Below, piece after piece: positions 26,542 to 36,140 of a stretch of DNA of 64,000 bases. The stretch covers positions 316,139 to 380,138 of the forward strand of contig CAWHOW010000026.1 in NCBI GenBank assembly GCA_963831005.1, written 5' to 3'. Each line of letters starts with the position of its first letter. Within the stretch, counting starts at the first letter, position 1. Both the position numbers and the translations under genes were made by a program. The stretch is from CAWHOW01 sp963831005 (lineage in GTDB: Bacteria; Bacteroidota; Bacteroidia; Bacteroidales; CG2-30-32-10). Under the pieces are notes generated by a model. That model searched no databases, had not been told where the DNA came from, and saw only the letters and a program-made list of their open reading frames with translations.

Positions 26542-27618
26542 TTAAACATACTCAAGTGCCTTTGTTTCACCTGTCATAACCCTTAACCCTCCCATGGCAA
26601 GGGCTTCCATTTCGTCTTCACCAGGGTAAATATGTACGGGAGCTATCTTATTCACTCTTTCAATGATCTGGTCAACGAACCATTTGCTATGTGCAATTCC
26701 GCCAGTGATAAGGACGGCATCCACTTCTCCTTTTAATACGGTACTCATAGCTCCAATTTCTTTAGCCACCTGGTAGGCCATAGCTTCGTAAACCAACCCG
26801 GCTTTTTCATCGCCATTCATCATTCGTTGTTCGGCCTCCCGTGCATCGTTAGTTCCCAGGTAAGCCACCATGCCGCCTTCTCCCTTTAACATTCTTAATA
26901 CTGCTTCCCTGCTATATTTTTTGCTGAAGCACAATCTTGCAAATGCACCCATAGGCAGGGTTCCACTACGTTCAGGGGTGAACGGTCCGTCACCATCAAG
27001 ACCCTGGTTAACATCAACCACCCTTCCTTTTTTATGAGCTCCAACTGTAATCCCACCTCCAAGATGAACAACAATTAAATTCAGATCTTCATATTCTTTC
27101 ATAATGGATTTGGCATGACTGCGGGCAATAGCTTTTTGGTTTAAGGCGTGGAAGATTGAAACTCTTTCAAATAAAGGATGCCCTGATACCCTGGCAATAT
27201 CATCAAATTCGTCAACAACAATGGGATCAACAATAAAGGCTTTTGCATTAGGTAACGAACGGGCAAGGTCGTCGGCAATTAAACCGCCAAGATTACTGGC
27301 GTGTTCGCCAAGAGTACTGCATACCAGATCTGCTTTCATTCTTTCGTTAACCGCGTAAACCCCCGATTTAATAGGCTTTATTAAACCGCCCCTTCCAACC
27401 ACAGCCGTTATTGTGTCAAGGTCAATGTCCGTATATTTAAGTTCTTTCATTATAATATCCTTTCGAAAATGATACTGATCAGATATTCTATGGAACTGCT
27501 TTAATTCTTCCGAAGGATGTGTGATATTCTTTATGAATATAGGTTTTGTATTCTTATAAACAGCAATTTTGGTGGAGGTCGATCCGGGATTAATTGCCAA
27601 AATTAAATTTTCTGACAT
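26542..27618 (-). CDS. buk: Butyrate kinase
   Basis: A 358-residue acetokinase-family enzyme. Visible are the phosphate motif ILAINPGSTSTKIAVYKN, VVHLGGGITVGAHKKGRVVDVNQGLDGDGPFTPERSGTLP, and EVDAVLITGGIAHSKWFVDQI near the end, all typical of Buk. It interconverts butyryl-phosphate plus ADP and butyrate plus ATP; isobutyrate and branched acids are also accepted by the family. It is divergent from icmF across a 212-bp gap, which links short-chain acyl carbon flow at this locus. No phosphotransbutyrylase gene is visible nearby. Confidence 0.92.
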   Translation of the reverse strand: MSENLILAINPGSTSTKIAVYKNTKPIFIKNITHPSEELKQFHRISDQYHFRKDIIMKELKYTDIDLDTITAVVGRGGLIKPIKSGVYAVNERMKADLVCSTLGEHASNLGGLIADDLARSLPNAKAFIVDPIVVDEFDDIARVSGHPLFERVSIFHALNQKAIARSHAKSIMKEYEDLNLIVVHLGGGITVGAHKKGRVVDVNQGLDGDGPFTPERSGTLPMGAFARLCFSKKYSREAVLRMLKGEGGMVAYLGTNDAREAEQRMMNGDEKAGLVYEAMAYQVAKEIGAMSTVLKGEVDAVLITGGIAHSKWFVDQIIERVNKIAPVHIYPGEDEMEALAMGGLRVMTGETKALEYV

Positions 27619-27792
27619 ATGTTTTTGATAATTATTATATCATTTCGGCACAAACATAAGTGCTTTTTGCCAATTATAAAAGACAATTATGAAAAAACTT
27701 TAATAACCAAATTCTGTACATCAGGAGGTGAAAAATAATTCATTTAATGCTGATTTGTTATTTTTGAATTAATTTCTTCGGAAAACAATCAG

Positions 27793-27800
27793 TAATTTTG
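27793..27800 (+). promoter_or_regulatory. -7 element TAATTTTG upstream of icmF
   Basis: Matches TAnnTTTG, 30 bp before ATG 27831. The nearest TTTG is 26 bp further upstream, longer than usual. Confidence 0.4.
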
Positions 27801-27830
27801 TAGTCATATTAGAGGAATAAAATTAAAAAT

Positions 27831-30800
27831 ATGCAGGAAACAAAGATATACAAGCCACAGAACCATATCCGTATAGTAACGGCAGCTTCACTGTTCGACG
27901 GGCACGATGCATCCATCAATGTAATGAGGCGCATTATACAATCATCGGGGGCCGAAGTGATACACCTTGGTCATAACCGTTCCGTGCAGGACATAGTTGA
28001 TTGTGCCATACAGGAAGATGTGCAGTCTATTGCTGTTACTTCATACCAGGGCGGGCATATTGAATTCTTTAAATACATGTATGACCTGCTGAAAGAAAAA
28101 GATTGCAGTCATATTAAGATATTTGGCGGTGGCGGCGGCGTGATTCTTCCTGAGGAAATTGAAGAGCTTCACGCCTATGGTATTACAAGGATATATTCTC
28201 CTGATGATGGACGAACAATGGGTTTGCAGGGCATGATAAACGATGTGATGGAAAAGTCGGATTATCCAGTTGGCAAAGATGTGAAAGTTGATCTGAAAGA
28301 TATTGAAAAGCTGGATTTCAATGCCATTGCAAAACTTATTTCGGCTGTTGAGAATTTTCCTGAGCAGGTTGAAAAGACCATTTCAACTATCAGCGAAAAA
28401 GCAAAGAAGAAAAATATTCCCGTACTTGGAATTACAGGTACCGGTGGTTCCGGTAAATCTTCGCTCGAAGATGAATTTATAAGAAGATTCCTGATTGATT
28501 TCCCCGATAAGAAAATTGCCGTTGTTTGTGTCGATCCATCGAAACGCAAGACAGGAGGCGCTTTGCTGGGTGACAGGATAAGAATGAACTCTATAAGCAA
28601 TGCCAATGTGTATGTTCGATCAATGGCTACAAGGCAGTCGAACCTTGCATTATCAAAGTTCGTGAAGGATGCCCTGAACATAATGAAGGTTGCAAATTTT
28701 GATCTGATAGTATTGGAAACATCGGGTATTGGTCAGTCGGATACGGAAATAGTCGATCACAGTGATCTTACTTTATATGTAATGACACCCGAATATGGCG
28801 CTGCATCGCAACTGGAGAAAATAGATATGCTCGATTTTGCTGATGTAATTGCTTTGAATAAATTCGACAAGCGCGGAGGTATTGATGCACTGCGTGATGT
28901 GAAGAAACAATATCAGCGTAATCACCAGCTTTTTGATAAAGATGCCGAATCCATGCCGGTGTTTGGAACAATAGCTTCTCAATTCAACGACCCCGTAGTT
29001 AACCAACTTTACCGCACTATCATTGATAAGGTAAATGAAAAAACGAAAACGAAATGGGAATCATCCATGAAACTTACAGGTGAAATCCCCGAAAAGATAT
29101 TTATCATTCCTCCACACAGAACCCGCTACCTATCTGAGATTGCAGACACTGTAAGGAGTTACAATAAGTGGGCTGAAGATCAGGCCGAGGTCGCTCAAAA
29201 ACTTTACAGCCTGAAATGCAGCATAGAAGAACTTAATAAACATAAGAAGACTGTAGAAGCTGCAAGCCTTGAAAGCCTGTATAAAGAACTTGAACTGAAC
29301 CTCGACGGGCAGAATAAAAAAATTCTTGACACCTGGGAAAATAAGACAGATCAATACAAGCAGGAGTTTTATGTTTTTAAGGTAAGGGATAAAGAATTAA
29401 AAATAAAGACACATACTGAAACTTTATCGCATCTGCAGATACCCAAAATATCAACGCCTAAATACAAAGCGTGGGGCGATATTTTAAAATGGAACCTGAA
29501 AGAAAATGTGCCCGGTGAATTTCCTTATGTTGCCGGTGTTTTCCCTTTCAAGCGCGAAGGCGAAGACCCTACGCGTATGTTTGCCGGTGAAGGCGGCCCG
29601 GAAAGAACAAATAAGCGCTTTCATTATCTTTCGCATGGATTGCCCGCCAAGCGGCTTTCAACAGCTTTCGATTCGGTAACACTTTATGGCAACGATCCCG
29701 GAACTCGTCCTGATATTTACGGAAAGATAGGTAATTCGGGTGTTTCCATCTGTTGCCTTGATGATGCAAAGAAGCTGTACTCGGGCTTCAACCTTGCCGA
29801 TCCTATGACATCTGTGTCGATGACCATTAACGGTCCTGCTCCTATGATGGTAGGCTACTTTATGAATACGGCCATTGATCAGCAATGCGAATTGTATATC
29901 AAAAAGCATGGGCTGGTTGAAGAAGTGGAGAAAAAGATAACCGCTTATTTTAAAGAAAAAGGAACAACACGCCCATCTTATCAGGGAGAATTACCCGAAA
30001 ATAATAATGGACTTGGATTGATGCTTCTCGGAATTACAGGTGATAAAGTTCTTCCGAAAGACGTGTATGAAAAAATTAAAGCCGAAACTATTTGTTCTGT
30101 TCGTGGCACTGTACAGGCTGATATTCTTAAGGAAGATCAGGGACAGAACACCTGCATATTCTCCACAGATTTTTCATTGAAACTGATGGGCGACGTTCAG
30201 GAATATTTCATTAATAATAATGTGCGTAATTTTTATTCTGTTTCTATTTCAGGTTATCATATAGCTGAAGCTGGCGCTAATCCTTTATCACAGCTTGCCT
30301 TTACCTTATCGAATGGCTTTACTTATGTGGAGTACTACCTGTCGAGGGGAATGGATATAGATAAGTTTGCACCTAATCTTTCTTTCTTTTTCTCTAACGG
30401 AATCGACATTGAATTTTCTGTTATCGGTCGTGTTGCCCGTGGTATTTGGGCAAAGGCGATGAAGAATAAGTATAAGGGTAATTTCCGTTCGCAGCAATTG
30501 AAGTATCATATACAAACAAGTGGTCGTTCGCTGCATGCCCAGGAAATAGGCTTCAACGATATCCGCACTACCTTACAGGCGCTTTATGGTATTTTCGATA
30601 ACTGTAATTCTCTTCACACCAATGCCTACGATGAAGCTATAACAACTCCCACAGAAGAAAGCGTTCGCAGGGCAATGGCTATACAGATGATCATCAATCA
30701 TGAATTAGGTTTGGCTAAGAATCAAAACCCCTGGCAGGGATCCTTTATTATTGAAGAACTCACCGCACTTGTTGAAGAAGCCGTGATGCTGGAATTCGAC

Positions 30801-31202
30801 AGGCTTACCGAACGTGGCGGGGTTCTTGGGGCTATGGAAACCTGCTACCAGCGCGGCAAGATACAGGAAGAATCATTGTATTATGAAACGCTGAAGCATA
30901 CAGGAGAACTTCCTATTATGGGAGTAAATACATTTTTATCTTCAACAGGTTCACCTACAATTACACCGGGCGAAGTCATCCGTGCTACTGAAGAGGAAAA
31001 GAAATATCAGATTGATATGCTGGAACAACTTCATAAAACACATGAGGATAAAATTCCGGCATTGCTTGAAGACCTGCAACATGCAGCAGTAAAGAACCAG
31101 AATCTTTTTGAAAAACTGATGGAAGTAACAAAATACTGTTCCATCAGTCAGATAACGGATGCTCTTTATAATGTCGGCGGGCAGTATCGAAGAAATATGT
31201 AG
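27831..31202 (+). CDS. icmF: Fused isobutyryl-CoA mutase (IcmF)
   Basis: A 1123-residue fusion. Residues 1-150 form the B12-binding domain (FDGHDASINVMRR with the cobalt-ligand His, then SYQGGH). Residues 195-420 form the MeaB-like GTPase chaperone with P-loop GTGGSGKS (203-210) and NKFDKRG. The C-terminal half is the mutase TIM barrel (KRLSTAFDSVTLYGNDP, GNSGVSI, SGYHIAEAGANP, RGIWAKAM). Two selectivity residues are of the isobutyryl type: Phe597 (KRFHYLS) where methylmalonyl-CoA mutase has Tyr, and Gln772 (DQGQNTCIF) where it has Arg. The enzyme interconverts isobutyryl-CoA and n-butyryl-CoA with adenosylcobalamin; GTP hydrolysis guards cofactor loading. Confidence 0.95.
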   Translation: MQETKIYKPQNHIRIVTAASLFDGHDASINVMRRIIQSSGAEVIHLGHNRSVQDIVDCAIQEDVQSIAVTSYQGGHIEFFKYMYDLLKEKDCSHIKIFGGGGGVILPEEIEELHAYGITRIYSPDDGRTMGLQGMINDVMEKSDYPVGKDVKVDLKDIEKLDFNAIAKLISAVENFPEQVEKTISTISEKAKKKNIPVLGITGTGGSGKSSLEDEFIRRFLIDFPDKKIAVVCVDPSKRKTGGALLGDRIRMNSISNANVYVRSMATRQSNLALSKFVKDALNIMKVANFDLIVLETSGIGQSDTEIVDHSDLTLYVMTPEYGAASQLEKIDMLDFADVIALNKFDKRGGIDALRDVKKQYQRNHQLFDKDAESMPVFGTIASQFNDPVVNQLYRTIIDKVNEKTKTKWESSMKLTGEIPEKIFIIPPHRTRYLSEIADTVRSYNKWAEDQAEVAQKLYSLKCSIEELNKHKKTVEAASLESLYKELELNLDGQNKKILDTWENKTDQYKQEFYVFKVRDKELKIKTHTETLSHLQIPKISTPKYKAWGDILKWNLKENVPGEFPYVAGVFPFKREGEDPTRMFAGEGGPERTNKRFHYLSHGLPAKRLSTAFDSVTLYGNDPGTRPDIYGKIGNSGVSICCLDDAKKLYSGFNLADPMTSVSMTINGPAPMMVGYFMNTAIDQQCELYIKKHGLVEEVEKKITAYFKEKGTTRPSYQGELPENNNGLGLMLLGITGDKVLPKDVYEKIKAETICSVRGTVQADILKEDQGQNTCIFSTDFSLKLMGDVQEYFINNNVRNFYSVSISGYHIAEAGANPLSQLAFTLSNGFTYVEYYLSRGMDIDKFAPNLSFFFSNGIDIEFSVIGRVARGIWAKAMKNKYKGNFRSQQLKYHIQTSGRSLHAQEIGFNDIRTTLQALYGIFDNCNSLHTNAYDEAITTPTEESVRRAMAIQMIINHELGLAKNQNPWQGSFIIEELTALVEEAVMLEFDRLTERGGVLGAMETCYQRGKIQEESLYYETLKHTGELPIMGVNTFLSSTGSPTITPGEVIRATEEEKKYQIDMLEQLHKTHEDKIPALLEDLQHAAVKNQNLFEKLMEVTKYCSISQITDALYNVGGQYRRNM

Positions 31203-31300
31203 AGGTAGCTTTGAAAGCTATATGTAGCAATTTAATTTCTTCTTCAATCATGATAATAAAATTGCATCTGAAGAGTTATGTCTAAACAACTCTTTTAACC

Positions 31301-32104
31301 ATGAAATATTCTCTTGTTTTTTTCTTTTTATTCTGCAGTTACTTTGGATTCTCTCAGCAGAAATATTACGATGAAGTGTATTTTAGTTCAGATTCAGATT
31401 CTTTGACCACGGCTTCAATCAAACGCCTTGATTCATTGATCAAAAAACTTAAACCAGGTGACAAGACTATCATTTCAATTTCTGGCCATTGCGACAGCAT
31501 TGGAAATGAAACATACAATGACAATTTATCGCTTAAGCGCGCACATTCAGTAGGGGCGTATATTATTAATAAAAGTATTAAAAACGACTCAATATTGATT
31601 TTCGGTTATGGTAAAACAAAGCCAAAATATTTTGCAACTGAATGGGAAAAGAACTGTAGGGTTGAAATTACCTTAACCATATTTCCACCAGTAATGAAAG
31701 TAGTTAGAGTAAAAAAGGATACTGTTAAAACCAATATTGAAGGTTTTGTTGATACTGCAAAAGTGGGTGATAAAATAGCGCTTCAAAATATTACGTTTCA
31801 TGGAGGTTCTAATATTCCATTACAGGAATCGTATAAAACACTTGAAGAACTATACACTTCTCTGAAAGACAATCCAACAATTAACATTAGTATAGAAGGC
31901 CATATTTGCTGCCTTAATGTGGATATTGAAGATTTGTCAGGGCAAAGAGCTAAAGCTGTTTACGATTATCTTGTAAATAAAGGGATAGATAAAAACCGTC
32001 TCACTTATAAAGGACTGGGACATACACAGCCTATAACCAAAGAACGAAATGAAGTTGAACGGCAAATGAACCGCAGGGTTGAAATCAGGGTTACGAAGAA
32101 GTAA
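31301..32104 (+). CDS. OmpA-family protein with two OmpA-like domains
   Basis: A 267-residue protein with signal peptide MKYSLVFFFLFCSYFGFSQ. The first OmpA-like unit (about 25-125) has VYFSSDSDSLTTASIKRLD and SGHCDSIGNETYNDNLSLKRA. The second (about 155-267) has IEGHICCLNVDIEDLSGQRA, VYDYLVNKGIDKNRLTYKGL and NRRVEIRV, the peptidoglycan-binding pattern. Two tandem domains without a beta-barrel suggest a periplasmic peptidoglycan-associated protein. The first copy has lost the usual RVE end (CRVEITLTIF) only partly. Confidence 0.85.
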   Translation: MKYSLVFFFLFCSYFGFSQQKYYDEVYFSSDSDSLTTASIKRLDSLIKKLKPGDKTIISISGHCDSIGNETYNDNLSLKRAHSVGAYIINKSIKNDSILIFGYGKTKPKYFATEWEKNCRVEITLTIFPPVMKVVRVKKDTVKTNIEGFVDTAKVGDKIALQNITFHGGSNIPLQESYKTLEELYTSLKDNPTINISIEGHICCLNVDIEDLSGQRAKAVYDYLVNKGIDKNRLTYKGLGHTQPITKERNEVERQMNRRVEIRVTKK

Positions 32105-32127
32105 AAATATCATTACTTTTGCGCATT

Positions 32128-32472
32128 ATGGAAACAACACGACAAAACAAGGTAGCACGACTTATTCAAAAAGAAATAAGCGAAATATTTCTTTTGGAAA
32201 ATAAAAGCTTATTTGCAAATGCAATGGTAACTGTTATGCAGGTTAGGGTAGCTTCCGATCTCTCTGTTGCAAAGGTATATGTAAGTGTTTTTGCTGCTGC
32301 CGGAATTGCAAAAAATGATGTAATAAAGAACATCAACTTGCATACAAAAGACTTTCGTCGCAACCTTGGAAATAGGGTAAAGAATCAGCTTCGCGTTATT
32401 CCAGAACTGGAATTCTTCCTTGATGATTCCCTTGATTATATTGAAAACATAGAAAACCTGTTAAAGAAATAA
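32128..32472 (+). CDS. rbfA: Ribosome-binding factor A
   Basis: A 114-residue KH-like protein needed for late 16S rRNA processing and 30S assembly. Family features are RQNKVARLIQKEISEIFL, MVTVMQVRVASDLSVAKVYVSVF and LRVIPELEFFLDDSLDYIENIE, the conserved C-terminus. The frame opens three codons earlier at 32119, but the ATG at 32128 matches family N-termini. It is followed 15 bp later by the methyltransferase gene and heads a block with the lipoprotein-release permease, an order seen in other Bacteroidota. Confidence 0.93.
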   Translation: METTRQNKVARLIQKEISEIFLLENKSLFANAMVTVMQVRVASDLSVAKVYVSVFAAAGIAKNDVIKNINLHTKDFRRNLGNRVKNQLRVIPELEFFLDDSLDYIENIENLLKK

Positions 32473-32487
32473 TACTACTCCATCCAA

Positions 32488-33300
32488 ATGCAATACGACC
32501 CGATAAAGCGCAGTCTTGGTAATGTTTTCAATAAATCGTCATTCCTGCGAAAAGTATTTTATCACTTGCTCGACCTTCTTCTGTTAAGGACATGGCATAT
32601 TAAAAAAGATGTCAGGGTATGGGCAAAAGGCAGAACAGATAAAACAGAAATACTTGATGCCGGTTCAGGATTTGGACAATACTCTTATTATTTATCAGGA
32701 CTGAAATTCAAACCCACAATCACAGGAATTGATGTAAAAGATGAGCAGGTAGCCGATTGTAATGGTTTCTTCAAACAGATAGGAAGAACCAATGTAACAT
32801 TTGCTATAGGCGACCTCACCTCATTCCGTGAAAAAGAAAAATACGACCTTATCCTTTGTGTGGATGTAATGGAGCATATTCTAGAAGATGTTAAGGTGTT
32901 TGAGAATTATGCATTTTCATTAAAAAAGGGAGCAATACTGCTTGTATCTACTCCCTCCGACCAGGGTGGTTCCGATGTTCACGATCATGATGATGGCGAG
33001 GAATCATTCATAGGTGAGCATGTGCGCGATGGATATAACATTAAGGAGATAGAAGAAAAACTTTTAAAATCAGGCTTCTCCAAAGTTGATGCTCGTTTTG
33101 TTTATGGTACACCGGGTAAAATCTCGTGGCGTTTGTCAATGAAGTATCCTATTCAGATGCTTGGAGTAAGCAAATTATTTTTCATTATATTGCCGTTTTA
33201 CTATATTATTACATTTCCATTTTGTTTGTTGCTGAATTATTTTGATGTTATTGGCAAACATAATACCGGTACTGGGTTAGTAGTGAAAGCTTGGAAATAA
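32488..33300 (+). CDS. Class I SAM-dependent methyltransferase with C-terminal membrane segment
   Basis: A 270-residue protein. SAM motif I is EILDAGSGFGQYSYYLSG with acidic residue in ITGIDVKDEQ; motif IV is YDLILCVDVMEHI. The product-release region (GAILLVSTPSDQGGSDVHDHD) is like Methyltransf_11/UbiE-type enzymes. Residues 225-255 are strongly hydrophobic (LFFIILPFYYIITFPFCLLL), so the enzyme probably sits on the membrane and may act on a lipid. It lies between rbfA and the permease. Confidence 0.88.
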   Translation: MQYDPIKRSLGNVFNKSSFLRKVFYHLLDLLLLRTWHIKKDVRVWAKGRTDKTEILDAGSGFGQYSYYLSGLKFKPTITGIDVKDEQVADCNGFFKQIGRTNVTFAIGDLTSFREKEKYDLILCVDVMEHILEDVKVFENYAFSLKKGAILLVSTPSDQGGSDVHDHDDGEESFIGEHVRDGYNIKEIEEKLLKSGFSKVDARFVYGTPGKISWRLSMKYPIQMLGVSKLFFIILPFYYIITFPFCLLLNYFDVIGKHNTGTGLVVKAWK

Positions 33301-33429
33301 TTGTTGTCATATATTCCCTTCGGGAATATCATTAATTGTCATTATCGGAGAACGATAAGATTATAAAAACAATTAACATGAATGACCGTACAAATCAGCA
33401 AACAGAAGCAAAACTTTGAACATTAAACC

Positions 33430-34659
33430 TTGAACATTTCGTTATACATAGCAAAGCGTTATCTCTTCTCAAAGAAATCTCATAATATCATCAATATTAT
33501 TTCAGGGATTTCGATATTAGGATTTATGGTTGGTACCGCGGCGCTTATCATTGTTTTATCAGTGTTCAATGGATTTGAAACAGTGGTAACAAAACTGTTT
33601 AACACCTTCAATCCTGAAATACAAATCACTGCAAAAGAGGGGAAGACTTTTGATATTACTACCCTTCCTATAGATAAGATAAGGCAAATACAAGGTATTG
33701 TTTATATGACGGATGCCATTGAAGAAAATGCATTACTCAAGTACAAGGATAAACAATTCATTGCAACTATAAAAGGCGTAAGTCAGGATTACCAAAAGCT
33801 GAGTGGTATTGACACTATGATGGCCGAAGGTAAATTTATCCTTCAAAAAGACAGTAATAATTATGCTGTAGTAGGACAGGGAGTAGCTTATAACCTTGGA
33901 TTAAACCTGAATGATTATCAGAATCCGCTGGAAATATATGTGCCACGCAGAGAATCGAATTTCACAAATCCTCTTAACGCTTTTAATTCCGAAGTGGCAT
34001 TTCCTTCAGGAATATTTTCTGTTCAGCAGGAATTCGATATTAAATATGTTATCATTCCCTTGCGTTTTGCGAGAAAGCTTCTTGGTTACGATAAGGAAGT
34101 TACTTCTGAAGAAATAGGTTTGGCAACTAATACGGATTGGGATAAAATTCAGGAGCAAATTGCAAAAATAGCAGGCGACAAATTCTCTGTTAAGAATAGG
34201 TTCCAGCAACAGGCATTGCTTTATAAAATAATGAAATCGGAGAAGTGGGCTATTGTTCTTATTCTTTCATTCATTCTTCTTATAGCCACGTTCAATGTTA
34301 TAGGCACTCTTACCATGCTTATACTTGACAAGAAAAAAGATATTGGTATACTTTGGAGCATGGGGGCTGATCGCAAACTGATACGCCGTGTCTTTTTTGC
34401 CGAAGGCATGATGATCACATTTGTTGGTGCTCTTACGGGACTGGCTTTAGGTGCTGTCGTATGTTGGATACAGCAGCGGTTTGGTCTTATTCGAATGCCC
34501 GACAGCGGTTCTTTTGTAATAACAGCATACCCCGTACACATGCAGATAATTGACTTCATTTATGTTTTGCTTATTGATGTGGCAATTGGCTTACTTGTTT
34601 CCTGGTATCCCGTTAAACAAATATCAAAGAAAACTATTGAACAGGAAAAGAAATTTTAA
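33430..34659 (+). CDS. Lipoprotein-releasing ABC transporter permease (LolC/LolE family)
   Basis: A 409-residue FtsX/MacB-like permease: first membrane helix near residues 22-48 (IINIISGISILGFMVGTAALIIVLSVFNG split), a large periplasmic domain (about 60-270) and three C-terminal helices with the coupling region LILDKKKDIGILWSMGADRKLIRRVFF. It would extract lipoproteins from the inner membrane with a LolD ATPase encoded elsewhere. The start is a TTG at 33430, only two codons after an in-frame TAA. No upstream ATG exists, so TTG is the likely start. Confidence 0.9.
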   Translation: MNISLYIAKRYLFSKKSHNIINIISGISILGFMVGTAALIIVLSVFNGFETVVTKLFNTFNPEIQITAKEGKTFDITTLPIDKIRQIQGIVYMTDAIEENALLKYKDKQFIATIKGVSQDYQKLSGIDTMMAEGKFILQKDSNNYAVVGQGVAYNLGLNLNDYQNPLEIYVPRRESNFTNPLNAFNSEVAFPSGIFSVQQEFDIKYVIIPLRFARKLLGYDKEVTSEEIGLATNTDWDKIQEQIAKIAGDKFSVKNRFQQQALLYKIMKSEKWAIVLILSFILLIATFNVIGTLTMLILDKKKDIGILWSMGADRKLIRRVFFAEGMMITFVGALTGLALGAVVCWIQQRFGLIRMPDSGSFVITAYPVHMQIIDFIYVLLIDVAIGLLVSWYPVKQISKKTIEQEKKF

Positions 34660-34727
34660 AGATCAGTTCTGTCAAATAAGGATCTAGACAAAGAATCTAT
34701 CAGAGCTTCTTTTTGGTTCTGAAAATA

Positions 34728-36035
34728 TCAGAATAGCTTAATAATATCGTTAAAAATTACGAGTACCATTATACCCAGGATAATTACCATTCCGACCATT
34801 TGAACTTTTTCCATAAACTTATCTGAAAACTTTCGCCTGGTAATCATTTCAATAGCTGTGAATATTACATGGCCGCCGTCTAAAGCGGGAATAGGTAATA
34901 TGTTCATAAAAGCTAATATCATGGAAAGCAATCCCGTTATTGACCAGAATCTAAACCAATCCCATTTACCGCCATATATATGTGCAATGCCAATTGGCCC
35001 CTGAAGAGATTCTCTTGCATTTTCTTTTCCGCTGAATATTCTTCCCATGCCGCGGATATTTGCCCATAAATTGCTTAACGCATCACTTGTTCCGTATGTT
35101 AATGCGCTAAAAAACGAATAAGCTTTGAAATCATAAGGTACTTTACATAATATGCCAATTACACCCATTGAATCTATTTGAATATTTTTTGTCAGAGTGT
35201 CTTTATTTCTTATTATTCGCAAAGCGATATTCTTTCCTTTGCACTTCCAAATATCTTCCCTGAATTTACCATAAACGGAAGCGTTAATCGTGTCAATCAT
35301 TAACATTTTATCCCCTCGTTTCAATCCATTTTTATCAGCTATTGATCCGGGAAGCACACTATCTATCATTGCAGGAAAATTAGTAGCATCCATGAAAAAG
35401 TCACGGTTATTATTTTTATATGTCTTATAAAAATCTTCAGGAACTTTAATATCAATTGTTTTTCCGGATCTATCTACTGTTATAGTTGCGCCTAATAAAA
35501 CATTTATAGATAATGCATCTTTAAAACGTTCTATTTTTTTATTATTAACCGAAACTATCTTATCCCCTGTTTTAAAACCTATTTCGCGCGCGCTTTCATA
35601 AGCATAAATACCTGATGTTACATTATTGTTTGGAAGATATTCTTTATCCCAGTGAAATGTAACAAAAGCAAATATCACAGAACCTAAAACCAGATTCATA
35701 AATACACCGGCTACCATAACTATCAATCTCTGCCATGCCGGTTTTGAACGGAATTCCCATGGCTGAGGAGGTTGTTTCATTGCTTCCTTATCCATCGATT
35801 CGTCGATCATACCGGCTATTTTACAATAACCGCCAAAAGGCAGCCAACCAATACCGTATTCCGTATTCTTTGTTTTAAAATGAAAAAGTTTAAATCCCCA
35901 CGCATCAAAAAAGAGATAGAATTTTTCAACTTTAATCCCAAACATACGGGCTGATAAAAAATGTCCAAGTTCGTGGAGGAGTATTAATATAGAAAGGCCC
36001 AATATCAGTTGGGCGGCCATTATCAATCCAGTCAT
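34728..36035 (-). CDS. rseP: RseP-type site-2 zinc metalloprotease
   Basis: A 435-residue intramembrane protease. The zinc motif is HELGH (residues 21-25) in the first helix; the second metal ligand is in the PIPALDGGHV motif near residue 385. A periplasmic PDZ region is seen (GFKTGDKIVSVNNKKI and DSVLPGSIADKNGLKRGDKML, two PDZ-like segments). It would clip anti-sigma factors or remnant signal peptides within the membrane. Initiation may be at Met6 (36020). It is followed by dxr on the same strand, an arrangement common in bacteria. Confidence 0.93.
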   Translation of the reverse strand: MTGLIMAAQLILGLSILILLHELGHFLSARMFGIKVEKFYLFFDAWGFKLFHFKTKNTEYGIGWLPFGGYCKIAGMIDESMDKEAMKQPPQPWEFRSKPAWQRLIVMVAGVFMNLVLGSVIFAFVTFHWDKEYLPNNNVTSGIYAYESAREIGFKTGDKIVSVNNKKIERFKDALSINVLLGATITVDRSGKTIDIKVPEDFYKTYKNNNRDFFMDATNFPAMIDSVLPGSIADKNGLKRGDKMLMIDTINASVYGKFREDIWKCKGKNIALRIIRNKDTLTKNIQIDSMGVIGILCKVPYDFKAYSFFSALTYGTSDALSNLWANIRGMGRIFSGKENARESLQGPIGIAHIYGGKWDWFRFWSITGLLSMILAFMNILPIPALDGGHVIFTAIEMITRRKFSDKFMEKVQMVGMVIILGIMVLVIFNDIIKLF

Positions 36036-36140
36036 ATAAATTTTATTTTGAAGGTTTTGATTGTTGAATAAAGTTGGGGTTGCAAAATAAGTAATTTATT
36101 TGTTATGGTGCTTAACTTGATGTTAAGCTTTCTATAAATT

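Noticed and set aside
31271..31294. Terminator between icmF and the OmpA-like gene
   Set aside because: A 7-bp stem (AAGAGTT/AACTCTT) with a long loop and only a short T stretch, located right before the next ATG; too weak.
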